Positions 32,829 to 44,314 of a stretch of DNA of 64,000 bases are shown one piece after another. The stretch's first letter is position 1; each line of letters starts with the position of its first letter. The translations under genes were made by a program, and so were the position numbers. A model generated the notes under the pieces. That model saw only the letters and a program-made list of their open reading frames with translations. It searched no databases and was not told where the DNA came from. The stretch covers positions 29,352,001 to 29,416,000 of the forward strand of contig NC_073348.2 of NCBI RefSeq assembly GCF_027580225.2. The letters run 5' to 3'. This DNA is from Misgurnus anguillicaudatus (lineage: Eukaryota > Chordata > Actinopteri > Cypriniformes > Cobitidae).

Positions 32829-33341
32829 GCTTATTACACGGCTACTTGCCACATAAGATAAAAAACTGGACATGAATATGAATTTTAAACATTTTATTAT
32901 CATATTTGTTTTAAATTAACATTTTTATCCTTCCGCGAAACTTTGCACAGATGCATAAAATGATCGTAATACCTTATTAAGATCCGCTGCTTCATACTTG
33001 TCTGTCTCCATTTTTTCTCTTTTAGCCAGTCTTTGAGAAGTTTTAATGCCCATTCTGTATTTTTGTGTGTGTTGGCTTTGTAGCTGTCATGCTCTATTTT
33101 GTCAAGTTCAGTCTCAGTAAGCTGTCTGTGTCTTGTCGTGGTTGTCGAGTGTTTGTCACAAGATGGCGCCAAACAGACAGTAATCTTTATTGATCTTTAT
33201 TGGCGCGGAGCGATTTCACTCGTGCAAGTAGTCCGGCTATGCGTTATTAATTTGGAGCGGTTATTATTTGAAAAGAACGAACCTGCAAATGTCTCAACTG
33301 ACCAATCAGAATCAAGCCTTCCAGAGAGCCGTGTAATAAGT
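32829..33341 (-). mobile_element. Crypton-like element remnant with TTATTACACGGCT ends
   Basis: Inverted ends CTTATTACACGGCT (32830-32843) and AGCCGTGTAATAAG (33327-33340) bracket 0.5 kb holding a minus-strand ORF that resembles the N-terminus of Crypton/KIAA1958-type tyrosine recombinases. It directly abuts a 136-bp hairpin on the left. Boundaries are inferred from the inverted repeat; no target duplication is recognised. Confidence 0.45.
32900..33172 (-). pseudogene. N-terminal fragment of Crypton/KIAA1958-like tyrosine recombinase
   Basis: 90-residue ORF. Residues 17-55 read LTETELDKIEHDSYKAN then KNTEWALKLLKDWLKEKKW. This is the helical core-binding pattern (a variable N-terminus, then NT-x-x-A-x-x-x-x-x-DWLKEK) seen at the start of Crypton-derived proteins such as KIAA1958 and ZMYM-related factors. 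The catalytic R..H-x-x-R..Y domain is absent, so it is a fragment. It could instead be a remnant of another YR transposon. The call rests on motif memory only. Confidence 0.42.
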
Positions 33342-33425
33342 ATATATAATGTGATACGAATTAGTCTATATTAGTCATATTTACATTGTCATTATGTCAT
33401 ATGTCATTAATTACTTTTGATATAC

Positions 33426-33510
33426 AGTTACTGGTAGAGTAATTAAATTACTTTTTAAAGAAGTAACTAACTGTAACTAATTACTAATTTTAGTTACTTG
33501 CCCAACACTG
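33426..33510 (+). mobile_element. CAGTGTTGGG element, right end
   Basis: TACTTTTTAAAGAAGTAACT through TAGTTACTTGCCCAACACTG; a solo right end of the 24906-25364 type. Confidence 0.55.
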
Positions 33511-33511
33511 C

Positions 33512-34640
33512 TTACCAGATACTTCACTGACAAAACAAACATGAAATGTGTTTAACGTTTTGATAAGGTTCACTTGTAATTGTAATTGTAAGATATTTCT
33601 TAAAGCTCTGTCACACTAACTAAGAATATAGTCAGCCACAAAATTATATCTGTATCACTTGTACATGTGAAGATCAGGTCATAAAAACTGGATCTTCAAA
33701 AAGCAGAATGTAACTGACACGTATGGTAATTTGGCAAAGCTACATTATGCTGCACTTATTAAATAGAAAGCTTCATTCACAATAACTAATGCATAAAATC
33801 ATACTTATTATACATGATTAATTCACTTACTCATTAATTTTTGTATCGCACACTGGGTAAATGTAGATGATTAGACTAATAAATGTGCAATTGCGTCAGT
33901 GTTTGCTACAATCAGACGTACCGCAACTTAGTCATTTTCTGTCTTGCCATCCTTAAAATGTAATTAAAAATATCTACATTTTAATGGCGATGGCTGTCCG
34001 CTCTCTAATTCTGCATTTCCACCTTGCTCAGGGGTCTCTCGAGAGTGAATTGACTTGGGGTGGCTTCAGACAGAAATGCCATTATGCAAAGAAATTGGAT
34101 TTATTCATTTTTGTCCACTCAGTGCCCATTCAACCAGCTATTCCCTGCAGGCCATTCCCAGTGTGAAGAAGAAGACTTTAGGACTTCTGGTACACAACCA
34201 TAGTAATTAGAAAGAGAGAGAGAGAGAGAGAGAAAATGTGTGTGATTGTTGCAGACAGGAAAGTTTATAACAATAAACAATAAGTATGGCCCTGGAGCCC
34301 AGGGCTAGTGTGAAGGAGTTTGGGGCTAGCTGATGAGATTATTACAGTGCTGCTATTTTTAGGTTGTTGTGTTGCCACTGCGTTTGTTGATTATAGCCTG
34401 CGTGTGTTTTTATGCAAACTTAAACATTTGGTATTGTATTAAGCGTTCTTGTTGCTAGATCTGCTGATTGAAATGCTATAAATGCGTTTTAATGCTATAC
34501 CAAATATGAAAGGTTTGCCAAAATTGTGAAAATGGATTGTTGTAGCATGAGTTATAATATGTTGAAAATGATAAATAAATTAGTAAAAGTAAAAGTTTAT
34601 AAATAGTTGCCATGACGTTATATTAAATATATGATATGTT
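33512..34640. other. Single-copy stretch, no gene recognised
   Basis: Only a GA microsatellite (34211-34234) is recognised. Confidence 0.3.
34211..34234 (+). repeat. (GA)n microsatellite
   Basis: Short GA repeat of about 11 units. Confidence 0.85.
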
Positions 34641-34642
34641 TT

Positions 34643-34780
34643 ATACACTGTAAAAAAGTTGGTTCAACTTAAAAAGGTTAACTGGTTGTTTTAAAATTTT
34701 GAGTTAATTAAAATTAAAAATATTAGTTGACACAACAATTTTTACTCAACTTTTTTGAGAAGTTCAATTAACTCAAAATG
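34643..34780 (+). mobile_element. TACACTGTAAAAAAGTTGG MITE, partial
   Basis: ACACTGTAAAAAAGTTGGTT then CAACTTAAAAAGGTTAACTG; the mirrored AAGTTCAATTAACTCAAAAT follows, without the final ACAGTGTA. Confidence 0.5.
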
Positions 34781-34844
34781 GTAAAGAGCACCTATTGTCC
34801 GATTTACGTTTTACATTTCCTTTGGTTTGTAAGTGTGTATTAGT

Positions 34845-35347
34845 CTACCCAGTCTCACGAGGTTTCGTGATATTAACATATTTTTTTATTCTTTTTTTGT
34901 GATATTGTCACGAATTTCCACGTTTTTTCGTGATCGTATAACAAATTCCTGTTTTCGTGTGATTATCACGTGTTGGTTACTCAACTGCTTTTTCCTATTT
35001 TAAACCATTTTCGCTTCGGTTTAGAGTTAGATTTGGTGCTTGCATTAGAATGTCACTTTATATATTGGTTTATACTATTTTTTCTGATTTTTTTTTTATA
35101 TGTCGCCTGACGTTAGGGTTAGAGTTGGGTTTGGTTACGGATGTCATTTTATGTAAATCTAACCCTAAACCGAAGCGACAATGGTAAGAAAATAGGACAA
35201 AACTGTTAAGTAACCAATATGTGGTAATCACACAAAAACAGGAATTCGTTATACGATCACGAAAAAACGTGGAAATTCGTGACAATGTCACGAAAAAGGA
35301 ATAAAAAAATATGTGACTATATAACGAAATTTCGTGAGACTGGGCTG
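34845..35347 (+). mobile_element. CAACCCA-ended foldback element, copy 3
   Basis: Ends CTACCCAGTCTCACG and CGTGAGACTGGGCTG. Perfect 8-bp duplication GTATTAGT (34837-34844 and 35348-35355). Long inverted arms with an AAACCGAAGCGACAATGG-type core block. Confidence 0.74.
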
Positions 35348-35736
35348 GTATTAGTACATGTTAACGATATGCAAAAGGTACAAACCCCAAAGTAAACGAT
35401 GACACGAGTTATCGTCTCCAACGTAAATCTCTTTTCTTGGACTACAACAAACACGCGGATTGTAGGAAACAGTTTACTTCCTGTGATTAGTGATGTAGTA
35501 AAGACCGACATTATCATAATTCCTCCCGCTTCGTACTCACAGCCTGTAAGTTAACTCCTGTTACCATTGCATTGTGCCCAAATCTTTCAAACATGGTAAA
35601 GAGCGTCACATTTCCTGCTGACGTCAGAGGTATTCAGGCCATTCACAACGTACAAATTAGCTGGCCAATCAGGGACACCGAGCTTTTCAAATCCGTGGGT
35701 TTCAGGAAGAGAGTGAAATCTGGAGCTACAAAAATG

Positions 35737-36158
35737 TACACTGTAAAAAAATTCCATAGAAATTGCAGCTGGGTTGCCGGTAATTTACCGTAGATTTAAA
35801 TTTATGTTTTTTACTGGCAATATTTTGTTCAAAGTTAAATGAAAATTAAACATTTACAAGTCTTTGTCTTTACAGAGTAAAACCAAAAAAACAGCATCAA
35901 GCAAAACATTCTGGGAAACAAAATCTGAAGCAAAAAACTGAAAAAGTTTGATGATGATTTTTGGTTCCCAGAATGCTTTGCATGAGGCTGTTATTGTATA
36001 GTTTTATTCTGTAAAGATAAAGACTTGTTAATATTTAAAAATTTATTTAACTTTGAACAAACTCTTGCCAGTAAATAACATAAATGTAAATCTACTCTAA
36101 ATTACCAGCAACACAGTTGCAATAACATTGTAATTTCTATAGATTTTTGACAGTGTAC
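35737..36158 (+). mobile_element. TACACTGTAAAAAAATTCC MITE, complete
   Basis: Ends TACACTGTAAAAAAATTCCA and AGATTTTTGACAGTGTA. Inner arms include AACTTTGAACAAA/TTGTTCAAAGTT and ATTCTGGGAACCAAA-type mirrors. 422 bp. Confidence 0.6.
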
Positions 36159-36159
36159 G

Positions 36160-37170
36160 GTATGTTGAAAATAATGTGATTTTTAACCATAAACCACGCG
36201 AACACATTGTATTATGCCAAATACACAAAATAAAGTTGTTTTTAGCAATAAAATAGGTGCTCTTTAAGGTAATAGGGTAACTTACTTGTTTAAATATCTT
36301 TTATAAACATCACAGTAGAAAACCAATTTATAGGGGTTCACATACTTTTTCTTGCCACTGTATATTAGCTATTTCTATAAAACATCCTATATTTCCAGCT
36401 TTAAAAACTTTCTTAGCTGTGGTGAGGCAAACTTAAATCTTATGGAAATGTAAGTATATCATAAAATGCATTGCTGAAAATACAAAATTATATCTAAAAT
36501 CCAAACTACTTGCCCGATCGGGCAGCAGATCTTTTTTTTCTCAACACATGCAAAGTCTCTTGTTGTATTCAATCTAATTAATGAATTTAAAGCCCTAAAA
36601 CAACTGATTTATGCCCAGCAATTCACTTGAGAGCCACATCTTAAATTTTATCAGGCTGATTTATTCCAGGGCTCTATTAAACAATACCTCTCTAGGGATA
36701 GAGAACGGGATGACAGTAGAGGCGGGCGTGGATGTGTAGCTCGCCCGGTTGTCAGCTGTATTGTCTGACTCTGTGGCAAGGCAGACGACCCGCATGCTGC
36801 TTAATTTGCACAACATTTATGATATACTTACTCTGAATTTCAAATTAGGCGAGATGGGTGGCGTCCTTTCTCGACATTGGTTGCTTGATCAAAGTTGGAT
36901 GATGGCATTGCTCAATGTCAGGATGTTCTTTGAAGCTTGAGTCATGTACGGAGGATGAGAGCATTGGCTGAGGAATATATATTATATATATATATTATAA
37001 GGTATGAACATTTAGTATGAGGAGCACATAGTTATGTTAGGATAAAGAGAGAGAGAGAAATGGCAATTCATATTGTATGTGTTAAACAGTATGCAAGAAT
37101 GGTGAATCAGGAATCATACATCAAAAATGTACTTAAAATTACTTTAATTGAAAACTTAAAAATTGAAACA
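36160..37170. other. Single-copy stretch, candidate regulatory island
   Basis: 36530-36950 has CAATCTAATTAATGAATTTA and GGCTGATTTATTCCAGGGCT in non-repetitive sequence; an AT tract lies near 36980. Confidence 0.3.
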
Positions 37171-37175
37171 TATAT

Positions 37176-38171
37176 ATGAAGAGTTTGGTTCCAAAACGCA
37201 ATAAACGCCATTTTTGAAAAAAAAGAGTTACTGCCAAAATCAGCATTATATCAGGTCAGTAGTTAAAAGTAAATTCTTTATTTTAGGCAATATCCAATAT
37301 GCGCCGTGATATTCTGTCATCTTTTCTCCCTTTTTTCCCAAAATGCGACAAACGCCACTCCCCCTTTTTTACAGAACGCATTAAATCCCACAGCGCACCA
37401 TTCACGCAATGTAAACAAACATGGCGGCGCGCTGAGTACATGGAGTCCTAGTTTTCCTCATCTACTTTGTACTTTGTGATCAACAAATAAAACAAAATAA
37501 TACTTTAATTGCATTGATAAACCTGTGATGGTTTTCTGTGATGGGAAAGAAACGTAAGCCATCAACATCTAATAATTTCCCTGAAAGGCACTCGGGAGAC
37601 GGGTGCTTGTTCTCCCGACAGCATCAAGCTTCTCATGCTAACACATTGACCCCAGAGGATCTTATGAAAAACTTTCCCTAATTTTACTCAAAGTCAACGA
37701 AAATCGAGCAGGACCAAAAACATTACAGCTGATCGCTGTGAAAGACGTGAAGCGAAGACGTCAAGTAACCGCACTGCCAGGGTTCTTAATATGACAAAGT
37801 AAGTGTTTTGATTAATAACATTAATGTTTATATTTTTAATTAGTGTGTACAACTAGTCAACTAAATGAATATAACATGGCAAAGATGAATGCACATTTAT
37901 ATAGGCTATTGATTCAATAGATTTATAGCATTTTGAATAAAAACTTGTCATGGATTTATTGCATTTTGTGGAAAAAATAATCCGTTTTTATAATAAATCT
38001 TTGAAAATCAACTTATGGATTTGAATTTTTTATGTTTTTATAACCTAAAGATGCTGTGTGAAAGTTTGTAACAGAAAATAGTTGTTTTCATCTTGTCACT
38101 TTCTTGGTATAGAAAACACGTTTTTACCAAAATTTGTCAAAATAGATTTATTGCGTTTTGGAACCAAACTC

Positions 38172-38176
<5 letters not shown>
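37176..38176 (+). mobile_element. ATGAAGAGTTTGG-ended transposon, copy B
   Basis: 1001-bp element with the same terminal sequences, inverted relative to copy A. The right end runs straight into an (AT)n tract. Internal blocks shared with copy A include ATCGAGCAGGACC, GAGGATCTTATGAAAAAC and GTTACAGAAAATAG. Confidence 0.68.
37541..37798 (+). pseudogene. Exon-like ORF of the ATGAAGAG transposon, copy B, frameshifted
   Basis: ATG at 37541 opens MGKKRKPSTSNNFPERHSGD, a basic, polar N-terminus like many DNA-binding transposase starts, and reads to DLMKNFP before a stop. After a frame change it continues to RVLNMTK and stops at a consensus splice donor (AAA|GTAAGTG, 37799). Copy A keeps the same DLMKNFP and RVLNMTK ends. 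I do not recognise the family. The shared donor suggests exon 1 of a spliced transposase or accessory gene whose later exons were deleted. Confidence 0.4.

Positions 38177-38209
<33 letters not shown>
38175..38209 (+). repeat. (AT)n microsatellite at a transposon edge
   Basis: AT repeat starting at the right end of copy B of the ATGAAGAG transposon; it may be an expanded target site. Confidence 0.9.
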
Positions 38210-38211
<2 letters not shown>

Positions 38212-39507
38212 GCTTATCTATTGTATTTGTCCCTGTCTGTGAACTCCAGGCTAAAGTCTTATAATCTAATACCGAGATTAGGAGCATCAAAGTTTGATTT
38301 CAATTTTAAACATGACCTTATTCAATATTAAAGATATCACTAAATATCTTTAGCTGAGTTTTTACACACCGGGTCACATATACTGTATATGGCATTTTTA
38401 AGTAATGCAATTATAAAATTGTGCATAAAATGATAAAAAACATACCTTTGCATAATAGACTGTCAGAAATAACAGTCCTACTGTTTAATTTTAAAGGTCA
38501 GAAAGAGGAATATAGGGTGAAAAATAGGTATAAAAACAAAATTATGTTTTGGTGCACAAAGACGTAATATTACTGGAGTCGACCGTACGGAAAAAATTTT
38601 AATAAAAAAGTCTTGCCCTGCAAAATCAAAATTAAACTTTTATTTTCATACTGTTCTTGCACATAAAAACAGACATTTTTTAACACATGCGGGCCATGTT
38701 CCATGAACATAATTTGCTTATTAAGTCCATGTTCTGCTTAATATCTCATTCTGAGAAAAGTTTTTCGGACAGCAGAAATTATAATAAATAAATTGCTTAA
38801 AATTGCTGCTTTTGAACCACGAGGCATGACAACCTGACATTTACGGGGGAAAAAAACTCTGCTTAAAATCTTCCTTTGATCTGTGCCAGTGTGGTGTTAT
38901 TTTGTTCAAAATAAATGTTTTTACCCAAGCGCTGTCATTTTTTTGTGACAGTTCTTTATCGACTTTCCAGTTGTACAAAAATAGCAAGGAATATGAAGCT
39001 GCCATGCACAGCAATTTTAAATGTATTCCCTTAAAAACAAATAACACCGACGCTTACATGTAAACACAAGCAGAGTCATTTTAATGTGTGGTATAATGAA
39101 TGGGCATGCAGCCAGAGGGAACGAGTTTATTATATCATAAAATGAAATATATGAGTTATATCTTACTGTGAGGAGCTCTCAAAATAAACTTTTGATTGTT
39201 AGCTTCCACAGGAGAAAATGCCCATTGCGTTCACGTTCAGATATATATCTACACTTCCACAATAACAAGACGGAAACCTGGGGGTGCAAATGTATTCATA
39301 TTGTTGTGGTTCAAGCGAAATTGAAAAATCTGGCTTGAAATATTTTTCAAATATAATCTTGGCTGCAAGCAACAAAAGCGCAGAGGGAAATTGCCAAACA
39401 CGATATTGTTATTCTAAGTATGACACAGCCATTGCAGACTTGTTTAGTTCGGTTGTCTTTTGTGTTGATAAGCATTACATCTTATTGTGGCTTGCTGTCA
39501 TTACCAT

Positions 39508-39510
<3 letters not shown>

Positions 39511-39547
<37 letters not shown>
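39511..39547 (+). repeat. (CT)n microsatellite
   Basis: Pure CT repeat of about 18 units. Confidence 0.95.
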
Positions 39548-39549
<2 letters not shown>

Positions 39550-39765
39550 TTAGCTGTCACCCTGCGGGTGTTGAGTTTAGTTTGGCAGTGTGCTGGATCT
39601 GCATACTGGAAATCTAGTTGGCATACTCTTTCTGTCTCCATGCTGCTCTGTTGTTCTCCCTTCTACCCGTCTTTTTTGCTTAATTCTCTCTCTCTTCTCT
39701 CACTCCTACTGCTTCAGCAGTGAGACAGCGAGCAGAAACACACACTCGTTGATGTGCATGCGTAT

Positions 39766-39886
39766 GTGTTAGCAGTGAACCGATCATGGGTTTGATCCCC
39801 AGGGAACACAGACATACTGAAAATATTTAATGCACTATAAATCATTTTGAATAAAACTATCAGCCAAATGCATAAATGTAAATGTA
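39766..39886 (+). repeat. tRNA-derived SINE, worn
   Basis: B-box-like GGGTTTGATCCCCAGGGAAC and tail CAGCCAAATGCATAAATGTA. The A-box end is weak. Confidence 0.5.
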
Positions 39887-39965
39887 GAAATGCTCCTGTC
39901 TTACATTTTTTTAAATCCACAAACATCATGCAACATTTTCTTTTATCAAATGAAAAGACTCTTAA

Positions 39966-40338
39966 AGGTGCAGTGTGTAATTTTTAGAAGGATCTCTTGT
40001 CAGAAATGCAAAATAATATACAAAACTGTATTATCAGGGGTGTACAAAGACCTTTCATAATGAACCGTTATGTGTTTATTACCTTAGAACGAGACCTTTT
40101 CATCTATATACAAAGAGGGTCCCCTTACATGGAAGTCACTATTTTGTGCCGCCATTTTTCTACAGAAGCCCTTAACGGACAATTTTTTGTTGTCTCCGAC
40201 AATTACATGTTTGTCCAGTGGCAGCTACCGTAGCTTCTCTATGTGTTTCAAAAGCAAGGGGGTGAGCAGTGGACTACGCCGTTGGTTGCAATTCGCAACC
40301 TCACCACTAGATGACGCTAAAATTTGCACACTGCACCT
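39966..40338 (+). mobile_element. TTAA-flanked AGGTGCAGTGTGTAA element
   Basis: Ends AGGTGCAGTGTGTAATTTTT and ATTTGCACACTGCACCT; TTAA at 39962-39965 and 40339-40342. A 78-residue ORF inside has no recognisable motif. Confidence 0.7.
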
Positions 40339-40397
40339 TTAAACTGTTTCTTTATAACAGTACATATGACACACATGAATATGTGAACGCTCTGTTA

Positions 40398-40622
40398 TAC
40401 ACTCTAAAAAATACTGGGTTACTGGGTTGACCGTTGAGTCAAAAAGGGTCGAGCACAGCAGCTGGGTTGAAATTAACCCAGAAATTAACCCAGAATTTTT
40501 TTTATTTTTGACCCAACAACCAGGCATTTTGGTTTGAAACAACCCAGCATGGGTTAAATTACAACCCAGTGTTCTGGGCTCGTCCCACCATTTGGAAATA
40601 ACCCAGCATTTTCGAGAGTGTA
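40398..40622 (+). mobile_element. AACCCAG-type MITE
   Basis: Starts CACTCTAAAAAATACTGGGT, ends AACCCAGCATTTTCGAGAGT, with repeated internal AACCCAG/CTGGGTT words. The terminal arms are inverted. Confidence 0.6.
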
Positions 40623-41101
40623 GGTTCAAGGTTTGTCTATTTCAGTTATGTGCACTCCGAGCAGGCACATGAAATCAGGCATGCAGCCACGCAGTCTCAT
40701 TACTTTCATTTCTGTTTCAGAATGACAATGCTTCAGTGTATAAATTGTGGTCGATAAAGAAATGGTTTACTGTAGGCATTTAAATACATTCCTGGAGAGC
40801 GAGCATCCAGCAGAGTTTAGCTCCAGCCCCGATCAGACACGCCTGAAGATGCCAATTAAGGTCCCCTGGATAGCTTAAAAATTACAGACAGGTGTTTGAG
40901 AGCAGCATGGTGGTCCTCCAGGAAAGATTTAAATAGCCCTTGTTTACTGAGATTGGTTTCGAAAGGCTTGACTGGTCGCCGCCAAGTCCACACTTCAACA
41001 CATTGGTTACTTCAAGCTACTACAGCACTAACAGAACGGAATTGTGCATACCACGATATGCATATAGCAATGGTTTTGCAATACATGAGCGATTTATTTA
41101 A

Positions 41102-41899
41102 AGCTCACATAACACACACTGTTTCTGCATTTCTGATGTTAATCTGGAGTACCTATAGAGTAGTATTACATCCTTTATATCTCCGAAGAGTCTTTAATTA
41201 GATTTATAAACGAAAGATTAGCTTTACCGAATCTTTCCGATAACATACAAAAAAATTAAGAAGGAGGAGTTACTACCGCGGGAGGAGCGAGTACGAGTCA
41301 TGCAACACTATACAACACTGTTTAACTTATGATTCACTAAATGTTCGTCTCATTTATATAATATGCACGTGCATATTTCAAACATAAGACAGAAGTCTTA
41401 CTTACCGCATGCAACTCATGACCCGGTTGGGATTTTCAATGAAATCCAGTGCATCAAACACACACGCAAAACTCTGTTGCTACCCCGGATAATAAACTAT
41501 ATCTATTGTTTCCATAAGGCTAGCTTTCTTCTCCTTACATCCAAAAACACACTTCTTCATTCATGCCATTGTTGAGTTTTGAAATTAAACAAAGCTGTGT
41601 CGCGCGATATGATGTTTGTAAGTTCTAGCGTCTCCCGCTGATTGACGGGTGGGCAGGGTTTTCCGGGGGAAGTGCCCATAAAAAGAAGTGATACGTATAA
41701 CCCCTGAAACGTCAGCTGGACCTGTAATCGAAAAAACTTCAGAAACTTGTACGAGCCCTGGTGATGTGCATTCAGCACAGAAATACTCTGTAACACGCCC
41801 AACTGCTTTTTTGACACTTTGCATACGTTTAGGATGAGGAAACAACTCTATAACTGTGTTAATAAGTCAGAATGCATGAAATAACATTGAACCACCCTT
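41102..41899 (+). mobile_element. TTAA-flanked AAGCTCACATAACAC element
   Basis: Left end TTTAAAGCTCACATAACACA; right end GAACCACCCTTTTAAA. TTAA on both sides (41098-41101 and 41900-41903). About 0.8 kb; overlapping 86-residue minus-strand ORFs lack transposase motifs. Confidence 0.5.
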
Positions 41900-42164
41900 T
41901 TAAATACTTTAAAAGTATAGGCCTATATGCGGATAATATAGTATCTGGAGTAGATTTTCTCAATTCAAATTATCATAAATTTTATGTTGCATTTACATGT
42001 GTGAAATGTATTTTTGCACATGTGAAACTCTGTAAGGGTGATATATGAACATGATAATCATCTAATCCCAGAATGTATATTTAAGTATGTGCTACTGTGT
42101 GATATCCTCACTTCATTATCATACAACCACAGTGCGAGGAGGTATCTGCAGTACGTCCACTTTA

Positions 42165-42372
42165 ATAAAATGCAGGGTTATTTTGAGGCATATGGTCAAA
42201 AAGGGATCAGCTGCTGGGTTAACTTACCCATAAATGTTCATATTCGACCCAACAATGGGTTAAAACAAACCAGCATTTTGGATTGAAATAACACATTACA
42301 GGTTAAATTGTAACCCAACGGGCCGAGTTTGTGCTTTTTAACCCAACGCTGGATTGGAAAAAACTTAACCAT
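42165..42372 (+). mobile_element. AACCCAG-type MITE, degenerate
   Basis: Contains CAGCTGCTGGGTTAACTTAC, GACCCAACAATGGGTT and AACCCAACGCTGG in the same order as the 40398-40622 element. The termini are poorly kept. Confidence 0.5.
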
Positions 42373-42374
42373 CA

Positions 42375-43340
42375 CTGTCATCAAAATAGCAAATCATTAC
42401 TGTAAATGGCAAAGATTATTACTATGTTATTTAAATAAGGTCTCACAATAATTGATTTATTTTACAGCAGGCATTTGACACTATACATTTATGTAAGGGT
42501 CATACAATTATACAGTATGTGTGTTGGAGGATGTGTGTTGGGGGGGGGGTCAAATGCAATAGTTTCTGTTTAAATAATAACACTCTACCATAGACACCTC
42601 TTCCCAATTAAACAGCACCACGGACGTAGACTGGGGCCTCACTGCTCTGCACTTCTGCGTATGGATACTTCAGTAAATTAGCAATTAATGCTGTTATGCC
42701 AGGACTGCTATCACATAGCACACACTGGGGGCTTGTCAAAAGTAAATGGCTTTATGTCCATCGTGGTCGCTGATTAATGAGCTAGGGAGAAAGCCAGAGG
42801 CTCTTCTGTTGAGTTTTCATGTAAATGGCAGTTTGGAGAGCCTGAAGATACCGGCGCTCATTCTGCACAGGTAACAGAGCAAGCAGGTGTTTATTAAAGC
42901 CAGAGTCATTCACAGTCAATTACCTTTTCACTCAGAACAGTGGGGGCTCTTCTCTCAGACTACTGACACAAAACACCTCTAAAAACCATTCACATATACA
43001 CACAGATAGAAAAAACACAATAAACCCTACCACATACAGTACCATTGATTGGTGTGCATTTTTATTTAGAGACTGTAAATAAAACTGGTTAAAAGATTTT
43101 TTTTTTTTTCAAATGAATGTTAAAACTTTTTAGAATACATTCACAGTGTCAAAATACATAAATGTCCATACATTTGCATGTATGCACTGTTATACATCAA
43201 ATGCTTTTGTTTAATGTAATTTACAGTGCATTTAGTGTTTATATTTGTATCATTTTTAATCAATCTATTTGATCTCCAGCGATGAAATACACAATCTCGG
43301 TGTTGTATACTTTATATGTGTGTGTGCATGTGTGTGATTA
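42375..43340. other. Single-copy stretch, candidate regulatory island
   Basis: 42600-42960 contains AATTAGCAATTAATGCTGTT and CGCTGATTAATGAGCTAGGG, dense TAAT words with no repeat and no ORF; among the best conserved-element candidates by eye. Confidence 0.35.
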
Positions 43341-43422
43341 CCACACTCTCAGAAATAAAGATACAAAAGCTATCATTTGGGCTGTAGTACCCTTTCAAAA
43401 AGTACACCTTTATACCTCTTAA

Positions 43423-44310
43423 AGGAATATTCCATTTTCTTAAAAGAAAAATCCTGATAACTTACTCACCACCATGTCATCCAAAATGTTGATGTCTTTC
43501 TTTGTTCAGTCGAGAAGAAATTATGTTTTTTTGAGGAAAACATTGCAGGATTTTTCTCATTTTAATGGACTTTAATAGAGCCCAACATTTAATACTTAAT
43601 TCAACACTTAACAGTTTTTTTCAACGGAGTTTCAAAGGACTATAAACGAGCCCAAACGAGGCATAAGGGTCTTATCTAGCGAAACGATTGTCATTTTTGA
43701 CAAGAAAAAGAAAATCCTCTTTTGGAGCACAGCTTCTCGTCTAGATCCGGTCCAGCGCGGCCTAACGTAAATGCGTAGTGACGTAGGGAGGTCACGTGTT
43801 ACATATATAAAACGCACATTTGCGGACCAATAAACTGACACAAAGACATTAATTAGTATCAGTTGACATACAACAACGTAGGAACGGTCCTCTTTCAACA
43901 CACTTGTAAACACTGGGGCGGAGTTTCGCGTTCATCCTCTGTGACCTCTTGACGTCATGGCGTATTGTGTGGGGTCGCGCTGGCGCATCACGACCGGATC
44001 TAGACGAGAAGTTGTGGTTTAAAAGTGGATATTTCTTGTCAAAAATGACAATCGTTTTGCTAGATAAGACCCTTATACCTCGTTTGGGATTGTTTATAGT
44101 CCTTTGAAACTCCGTTGAAAAAAACTGTTAAGTGTTAAGGATGAAATGTTGGGCTCTATTAAAGTCCATTAAAATGAGAAAAATCCTGCAATGTTTTCCT
44201 CAAAAAACATAATTTCTTCTCGACTGAACAAAGAAAGACATCAACATTTTGGATGACATGGTGGTGAGTAAATTATCTGGATTTTTCTTTTAAGAAAATG
44301 GAATATTCCT
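43423..44310 (+). mobile_element. TTAA-flanked element (GGAATATTCC variant)
   Basis: TTAA at 43419-43422 and 44311-44314; ends AGGAATATTCCATTTTCTT and AAGAAAATGGAATATTCCT. Long inverted arms, 888 bp. Same family as 29195-30086. Confidence 0.75.
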
Positions 44311-44314
44311 TTAA

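Larger units (their letters stand above)
32512..33364 (+). mobile_element. Outer CTAATTCGTAT-armed MITE split by insertions
   Basis: Arms CTAATTCGTATTACATTATA (32561-32580, continuing to 32588) and its near complement at 33339-33364 enclose the half-MITE, hairpin and Crypton-like remnant. The outer sequence CCACGAGAATTCATATATTT matches the termini of the 10779-11025 family. Confidence 0.5.
38210..39960. other. Unassigned stretch, no gene recognised
   Basis: Contains a CT microsatellite and a worn SINE, listed separately. ORFs around 39284-39772 arise from the CT tract. Confidence 0.3.

Noticed and set aside
39766..39886. Possible tRNA gene
   Set aside because: The SINE tail is present and the acceptor stem absent.
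41557..41845. Two overlapping 86-residue minus-strand ORFs
   Set aside because: They lie inside a TTAA-flanked element and are two frames of the same DNA without a transposase motif.
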